Shown in pieces: positions 58,041-64,000 of a stretch of DNA of 64,000 nucleotides. The DNA comes from Micrasema longulum (taxonomy: Eukaryota > Arthropoda > Insecta > Trichoptera > Brachycentridae). The notes beneath the pieces were generated by a model. The model saw nothing but the letters and a program-made list of their open reading frames with translations, made no database searches and was not told the DNA's origin. Both the position numbers and the translations under genes were made by a program. The stretch spans positions 248,001 through 312,000 of the forward strand of contig JAGVSM010000446.1 in NCBI GenBank assembly GCA_022494885.1. The letters run 5' to 3'. The number at the start of each line of letters is the position of its first letter. Position 1 is the first letter of the stretch.

Positions 58041-59280
58041 TGGAAACATTTCTTATTTAGGCGCATGCGCACTTTTTGATGTGAAACGTCAAATAATGAT
58101 CTGATGCATGCGCTATAAAAATCTATATTTTTTAAATCTTAACCACTACATGGTGTCACTGCTGCCTCAACTGTCAAACTTTACTCCACGCTAAATGTCA
58201 AGTTACATTTGGCTTATTTCTCTATCGTATTTTAAATAGACTTCTGTGATAAAAAGTTGCTACCTCAAAACGATTAAAACTTTGAATGATTCGCAATTAC
58301 ATATGATTTTTGTCCAATTCCGTGTGCAGATAAGCAAACATTTGGATACGTGCCCTTGATAGCTATCGATGTACTAACCTAAAAACTCGAAGATACAGAG
58401 TCGATAGATAATGTTTGTAATAGCTCGGAAGAATTTATATTCAATTATACTGTCAAAGTAAAGATATACCTTCCGTTTCTTCTGATTTTAATCGCCCGAA
58501 TGGATATGGGATAAAAATAGAAATAGGATAGAAAATTCAACGTCGTGAAAAAACGGATTGAAAAATTGTGAATGCACCCCTAATTTAATATATTTTACCC
58601 TAGAGATAGCATTATAACTTTGATAATATGTATAATAAGCCTGCGTATGAAAAGTTTTGATAAATTGATAAGAAATAAAACACACGTTTTCGTATTACTT
58701 TTCTAAATTCCGAAGTTATTGCGGAGGTATGTTTGAAAAACGAAGGGGCAAAATATTTTATGATATTACAGAACCTTTTTTCTATTCCCTAATGGACGAA
58801 ATGGGAACTTACTTCAGATAATATATTAAATTTAAGAGTCGGAAGAAAATTCCGACACAAAATTCGGTTAAAACATTTCCTGAAATTATTTTTATATTTC
58901 TTTCAGAGGTGAAAGAAACATGTTAATTTGCTACAAACACAACATAATATTATATAAGCAGCAAATTGAGTGAACGGCTTAAAAAAGCTAACAACGGAAA
59001 TTCTAGATGTTTTATGACAAGAAAAATTTCAAAGTGGGAAAATACAGTGTTCAAAGATGGTTGTATTCCTGTTTCAAAGTGACTTGTTTATTAAATATGC
59101 ATCTCCTATTACGTTATTTCCGTCTGATGTTTTATTAACCTTTTGGTTTCTTGTCTTTGAAGAAAAACTAGCGGATTTAATTTTTAAAATGTTGAATCTA
59201 TAATCATCAAATACAATTGTAAACTCTTAAATAAAAATTGGACGAAAAAAATGTCTAGAAATGCAGAGTACTAGTAAATA
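58041..59280. other. No gene recognised; NRF-1/Ewg-like palindrome at 58061
   Basis: GCGCATGCGC at 58061-58070 matches the NRF-1/Ewg binding palindrome, with a second partial site TGCATGCGC about 42 bp downstream and CTATAAAAATC just after it. No coding exon can be linked to it. Confidence 0.35.
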
Positions 59281-59284
59281 TAGT

Positions 59285-59500
59285 GACCGATATTATAATC
59301 ATTTCCCTTTTCGCATCCAGTGGTGCATAGAACGTAAATTTGATCATATGTTACGTAAAGGTAATTTGGTCAGTCTTATGCTTCAGATACCAGCTTAAGG
59401 ACAGTGAAATATTGTTATGTAAAACCACTTTGTGAACAAATATTTACTTCACCCTCTCAGGAGCTAAACTCAAGAAGGCGAACGGGCTAACATGTATTTT
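59285..59500 (-). repeat. SINE-A copy, decayed head
   Basis: TTCGCATCCAGTGGTGCATAG, then GTCAGTCTTATGCTTCAGATA and GTGAAATATTGTTATGTAA, follow the SINE-A body. The head region 59460-59500 is hardly recognisable. Confidence 0.65.
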
Positions 59501-60740
59501 TTATAGACGAAGTGCATTTTTTTTTCAAAAAATTAATGTATGAGTTTTATAATTATTTCAGGTTCCCCTAATTAAAATTTATATCATTATTGTTTATGTT
59601 ATTTTAACACTTTTTTATTGTCTCGAAGAATTCAGTTCAAATCGAGAGTTCAAAGCATAAGGAAAAAGTAAAACTTTGGCTATTTATCTTTTACTGCTCT
59701 CTATACCTGGTTGCTAGGTAAAGACATGTGAGTTGGCATTATAAATGAACATCATTTCATGTCGGGATCTGAAACTAGTTAATGGGATCTGAGACTAGTT
59801 GATTGGATCATTTTTAATTTATTCAAATACGTCATGATTGGTACAAATTTGTGACATAGCCGAGAAGCCACAATAAAAATTATAATGTTTTTGATAGTGA
59901 CGTGAGCAGATGCTGCCCGTAGGCGATTTTTTAACATCACAATATTTTCTTGTAATTATAACTTTCACGTGCATTATTTTATACCGGTAAAGTTTATTTA
60001 CACAGCAAACACGTTTTTGACCAATCAATGAAAAAAAAGAATACTTTTCGCAAATTCATTTAGAATTCAATCATTAAAAAAAACACTTTTTTAATGTCAC
60101 GATTTTCAGGTGTCAAATTTCTTTCAACTTTTTTTAAAATCGATGGCTTAGCGCACATGTTTTAGGTATAAATGGGTTAAGAACATTTTTCTTATCACCC
60201 AAGAAAATGCTTTGTGGTCATTGACATTTTAATACATAGACGCACCCCATAGAGTAAAATATTTTATAAAGCAGTGACACGAAAACGTAATCATAGTTAC
60301 TGAGTTTTTTTATTTAAACCAGGGATTCATTCAACGATTGTGCATATGCTATGAAAAAATTGGAGGATATTAGTTTTTGGTATATGTTTGTATTTTCACG
60401 CCAACAATCAGCATTTGCTTTTGGTGGATCCCAATAAAATTCTTGCATTCAATTCCTAAAAATTTAACCCATTTATTTCTTTTCACAGTATTTGGGAAAT
60501 GCAAAAATAGTATTTATTTATAATAAATTTATAAAGTTTATAATGCTTTAAATACGTATTCTTATCAGTGCATCCCTGTAACTAAAAGAGTTTCACAATT
60601 GCGCCTCTAGGCGTATTAGACGTTTACAAAAATATAAATGTATATTTAAATATATATTGTTTAAAGCTTTGTTAATCACTCATTTCACCAATGAAAAGTT
60701 ACACAATCCGTTTCACAATGTTTGTCCAAAAGGTTTTTTT
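59501..60740. other. No feature recognised
   Basis: AT-rich sequence without coding signal. A tandem GGGATCTGA(A/G)ACTAGTT pair at 59764-59795 is a small local duplication. Confidence 0.4.
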
Positions 60741-60744
60741 TAAA

Positions 60745-60960
60745 CGATTTCATGAACTCATGCAGGCATTTTGATTTCGAATCTAAGCGTCACGCCTGGC
60801 TGTAAGTCGATGAACGGCTAAATACGCGTTGGGCATGAGTTAAGTGTCATCATTTTTATGGCTCAATGTCTATGCGTATTAATTATTCAGTTAGTATAAG
60901 TTGTGACAATAATGATAATTCGTATTTTGGCAACAGCGCAATGTGATGTGCCAATATTAC
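60745..60960 (+). repeat. Detached unit of the 48.5-50.9 kb array family
   Basis: GCAGGCATTTTGATTTCGAA, CACGCCTGGCTG and GCGTTGGGCATGAGTTAAGT match array units. It shows that the unit also exists outside the array. Confidence 0.6.
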
Positions 60961-61535
60961 TTTTGCATTTATCTTAAGTATATTTTATCTACTGAATTTT
61001 ATACTATATTTATGAAATTAAAAATAAAAAACAAAAAAATATTTGGTTAAAATTGTAAACAAAGCATATTATTTACTGAATTTTATGGTATTTTAATTTA
61101 TCAAATTCAATAAATGTTTTTTGTAAAATAACATGCAAAATGTATGTATACAGTACCTATGTTTATTTGTGGAATTGTACTAAGCATATTTATCAAATTT
61201 TATACTCAAAGGAACATGTCAAATGTATAATGTATGTATTTATATTTAATTTACTAAATTTTGAAAAAAAAAAAAAACATGTAAAATCCATGTAATGTAT
61301 TTTATTTTGTTAAATTTATAGTCAATTTGTCAAATTAAAACATTTAAAATGTATCTTCGTCGTACTTAATGAAATGTTTCGTATATTTATCAAATTTAAA
61401 AAAGCTGTTTATTCCCAAAGAACTTGTAAAGCGTATGTAGTTTAAATTAATGGATTTTATAGCATATTTATCAAATTAAGAAATATATATTTAAACTTGT
61501 TATAAAAATTTTGAATTAAAAAAATATGTATTTTG
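60961..61535. other. AT-rich, locally repetitive sequence
   Basis: Loose repeats of TTTATCAAATT and TGTATGTA occur between 61000 and 61500, about every 120 bp. I see no gene. Confidence 0.4.
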
Positions 61536-61539
61536 TGCT

Positions 61540-61775
61540 AACCAACCCCAGCTAAGGGAAGGTAACCCCGACAGTAAAATCCACCAGAGAAGGAAACGAG
61601 AAACCACTTTGGTCATCTTTTCCCAGGAATCACTACACCGAGTACATCAATAAGCAGTCGTCCTGGCTGCGAAATACTAAAGTAGCGCAGGGCAGATACA
61701 TATGCTTTTGTTGTAGTGATCGCCAACGTCGCGTCGGGGGGACCCGGCAAGGCATTAGAAGAAGAAGATCATATC
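61540..61775 (+). repeat. Probable LINE 3' tail with AGAAGAAGAAG end
   Basis: GC-richer block CCAACCCCAGCTAAGGG, GGTAACCCCGACAGTAAAAT, ending GGCATTAGAAGAAGAAGATC. Such GAA-ending tails are common on insect LINEs. No coding part. Confidence 0.4.
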
Positions 61776-61849
61776 TAGTGTAAATTTGTTTAATATTCAT
61801 TTACTTATATTTCATGGTGTCTTTTTTTCACCCCTTTTTCAGGCTTTAA

Positions 61850-62250
61850 TTTTGACCTCCGAATGCGCATTGCACGATATTACGTATTTTCCTTTGATAT
61901 GTGTTGCTACAAGAGAAAACTAAAAATCTCCCAGGCGGACGGAGTTTGAAACGATGACATTCTCCGACGGATGAAAAAACATCAAGAGGTACTGTACCAT
62001 AAAGAAAAGAAAACTTGAGTTTTTTGGGCGTGTGATGAAACGCGGAAAACATTACATTTTACAATTCATTCTACAGTGAAGGGTTGAAAAAAGATGCAGT
62101 GCAGGTAGAAGGCGCATCTTTTGGCTGTATAACTGGTTCCACTGCAGCACTCAGTTCTTGGTCAGGGCGGCTGCCAACAAAGTGAGAATCGCTGCGACGA
62201 TTCCTGATGACGCCTCTATCGGGAAGAGGAGAGATAAGACGATACTTTCA
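61850..62250 (+). mobile_element. LINE C-terminal fragment
   Basis: Plus-strand pieces. At about 61950-62000, DDILRRMKKHQEVL. At 62005-62060, in another frame, RKLEFFGRVMK. At 62090-62220, AGRRRIFWL, then LVRAAANKVRIAATI. This order (LLRRM...LE(F/Y)LG(H/R)VM...GRRR...W...AA.KVRIA) is the conserved C-terminus of a class of insect endonuclease-reverse transcriptases. The copy is frameshifted and 5'-truncated. Confidence 0.65.
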
Positions 62251-62449
62251 GGTATCCCATCATCACCGAGGCACATATTACATCAATGCTCAGCTCATGA
62301 TACATTTTCGTTTTTTTATACCGTAAATGAAATAATTTTGACATTGTTCATGAATTTGTTTTTTAATTCATTAATTTTTCGAATATGGAATTCTCATTCT
62401 ATCCTTATTTTTAGTGATACATTTATATACATTTTAATTAAAAACAATA

Positions 62450-62855
62450 TTGTTTCGAGTATGCTCAAATGTTTCTAGGCAGATTTGATTTATCTACGTA
62501 TGTCTAAAAATATTTCGACACACTCAAAACATTTTTGATTAAACTAACTGGTATAAAATAAATATAAAAATTGATTTTTTTTTTTCAGGTGTTGCCTAGT
62601 ATGGTGAATTGGTTCAGTCGGATGAATCTCACCTTCATGATAAAGATTTCAGCTCTTTTACTTCAAAAAAGTCAATAGATGGAAGAGTTGAGGAAATGCG
62701 GGTGTTTAAACATAGACAAAATGGTGAATTTTACATAGTGTATAAAGTGGACACTTAAACCAGCTAAAAAAAAGACATAAGCCCTGTAAATGCGTAGACT
62801 CCCATATTCGCTTTTCAAAAATATTTTCTTTCTCTGTTGCAACAAATTTAGATAA
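62450..62855. repeat. FB-A copy
   Basis: End motif GAGTATGCTCAAATGTTTC (62457). Then GGTGTTGCCTAGTATGGTGA, TTTCAGCTCTTTTACTTC and AGCCCTGTAAATGCGTAGAC, ending TTCTCTGTTGCAACAAATTT. One arm only, moderately diverged. Confidence 0.75.
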
Positions 62856-63245
62856 AAACAACATTATTTGTGGAATATTTAGCCACTTGATTGTTAAAAA
62901 TCTTTAAAACGAATAATACACGTATTTTTTTTTATGAATACCCAATTTTATAATAAATATGTTTTATTTTTATTTAGTATTTTATTTCATTTAGCAACAT
63001 TGCTAATCACAATATATTTTTTTTCCAGGAGTGGTATTCTGAATGATTTCGCGGGAGTAGAGATTGGTAATTTATGAATTGCAACTGCACTTTTCATTAT
63101 ATATGGACACACTGATGATTAAGCGTGAAATAAACAGTATAATAATTGAAATTTTATAGTACAAATGAAACTGCTTAAAAAACGGAAAAAAACAAATATT
63201 GTTTTACCAATTCAATGTAATTAAGTTAAGTAAATACATTTCTGA
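62856..63245. other. No feature recognised
   Basis: AT-rich sequence without coding signal or shared repeat. Confidence 0.35.
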
Positions 63246-63249
63246 ATCG

Positions 63250-63375
63250 AGTAGTGGTCCCGTGGCTAGTGTCTCGGACTCACGGCTCAAAGGTCCGTGG
63301 TTCGAATCCCACTCTTTCTCAACATGATTCCCATCTAATAGTAAGTTATTGACAACTCGTTGAAAGTGGAGTTCA
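63250..63375 (+). repeat. SINE-C copy 3
   Basis: GTGGTCCCGTGGCTAGTGTC, CGGACTCACGGCTC and B-box GGTTCGAATCCCAC, then AGTAAGTTATTGACAACTCG and GTTGAAAGTGGAG. It is the best-preserved SINE-C head in the window. Confidence 0.75.
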
Positions 63376-63560
63376 AAATTTAAATCATAACAACGCAAAT
63401 GTTTGTTTTTATATAAAAAATAAAACAAAGTAGTTGCACGCAAAAAATGAAAATACCTAATAGGAATTTCCTCTACTTCTGCAAGAAGATTCAGAAAAGC
63501 ACCTCGGAGTAGAGAAAATCGCCTGAAAGTCCCGTGATCTCAACTTGCCTCGCTAGAAAA

Positions 63561-63833
63561 ATGTATCCACTAGAAAAGAAAAAATATGAAAGGCTCGAAC
63601 ATGAGAATTTTTCAAAGGAAAAAATATGTGAACTGATGCGAACAGTAAACTTACAGTTCATCATTATTAAACCTGTTATGGATCATTAGAAAAGGTGTCG
63701 AAATAATAAAGAAAATACAATAAGGCTTTGTTTGCACCCTGACCCACCCGGAGCTGTAGTCATTAAAGATTATAGTCAACCTGTTAGAAAGAGGGCAGTG
63801 AAGAGGCATAAAAAGGAACTTAATGTCCTGTAA
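63561..63833 (+). pseudogene. Unrecognised broken ORF, lysine-rich
   Basis: From ATG 63561 the frame reads MYPLEKKKYERLEHENFSKE, KICELMRTVNLQFIIIKPVM and stops at TAG 63687-63689. It continues in the same frame with ENTIRLCLHPDPPGAVVIKD and QPVRKRAVKRHKKELNVL to a stop at 63831. Local GC is above background and the amino-acid composition looks protein-like, with charged helices. I do not recognise the family. It could be a decayed gene piece, a transposon ORF or chance. Confidence 0.3.
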
Positions 63834-63924
63834 TTTGCTCAGCCATAGTGTAACGTTTTAAGTGACTCGACTGTATCGTGTTTCAAGAACGAAGTTTCTG
63901 TAAGAATTAGTGGTGTACGTATAA

Positions 63925-64000
63925 TCATTATTTCACTATTCGCTCTTAGTATTGGATAAGGCACTACATATGCACTACAAATGCAGTGTGTCTGGATCGT
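63925..64000 (-). repeat. SINE-A copy, cut by the window edge
   Basis: CATTATTTCACTATTCGCTC and GGATAAGGCACTACATATGC resemble the 3' end of SINE-A on the minus strand. The rest lies beyond the window. Confidence 0.4.

Noticed and set aside
63250..63320. Possible tRNA gene on the plus strand
   Set aside because: Shared head and body with 18.2 and 34.4 kb, and no closed cloverleaf; it is SINE-C.
1..64000. CRISPR arrays, bacterial operons or prophage
   Set aside because: No regularly spaced direct repeats, no long intergenic-free coding, and eukaryotic retroelements throughout.

Overview
This is a 64 kb piece of an AT-rich animal nuclear genome, most likely an insect or other arthropod. The grounds are the mix of decayed transposable elements: tRNA-headed SINEs, CR1/Jockey-like LINEs whose ORF1 resembles the baculovirus-FP domain common in insect elements, Penelope-like elements with a GIY-YIG domain, an intron-bearing IS630/Tc1/mariner-type transposon, piggyBac-like and hAT-like remnants, and a probable Helitron-like terminus. 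The species cannot be named from the sequence. I see no intact host gene, no rRNA, no functional tRNA, no CRISPR array and no bacterial features. Most open reading frames are chance products or pieces of transposon proteins.

Layout. 0-7 kb: a 700-bp fold-back repeat (family FB-A), a Penelope-like copy with inverted arms (2.55-3.29 kb), a SINE-A copy and a LINE-2 3' end. 7-12 kb: short hairpin elements, a LINE-1 3' end split by a SINE-B, then adjacent SINE-A and SINE-B copies and an FB-A half. 13.6-16.9 kb: a second Penelope-like copy that was itself invaded by a LINE-1 copy, followed directly by the 5' half (ORF1 plus endonuclease) of another CR1-like LINE. 18-20.3 kb: SINE-C, SINE-A and LINE-3 pieces. 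20.75-23.13 kb: the best-preserved element, a 2.38-kb Tc1/mariner-type transposon with TA target duplication, terminal inverted repeats and a two-exon transposase disabled by one frameshift and three stops. 23.9-31 kb: FB-A copies, a piggyBac-like fragment, a SINE-A running into a LINE reverse transcriptase, and a tandem FB-A pair. 31-44 kb: mostly unrecognised AT-rich sequence with an LTR-free LINE fragment, SINE-C, a hAT-like element with an 8-bp target duplication, and one candidate host exon on the minus strand near 37.6 kb. 44.9-46.8 kb: two elements with GGGCCGCGATTA-type inverted ends. 48.65-50.95 kb: an array of diverged ~300-450-bp units with a Helitron-like end. 52-64 kb: an FB-A copy split by a 227-bp insertion, LINE-2, LINE-3, several SINE-A copies, a LINE C-terminal fragment, and an unrecognised broken ORF.

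The most interesting thread is a recurring RNA-like architecture resembling a hammerhead ribozyme: a CTGANGA-like box, a short hairpin, GAAA, a palindrome of 4-6 bp, then UC. It occurs in at least four otherwise different repeats, including both arms of both Penelope-like copies. Penelope-like elements are known to carry hammerhead ribozymes. All copies here have at least one core substitution, so they look like decayed relatives of active versions elsewhere in the genome. A second thread is SINE-A, whose copies share a ~100-bp block upstream of the tRNA-like head, unlike a textbook tRNA SINE.
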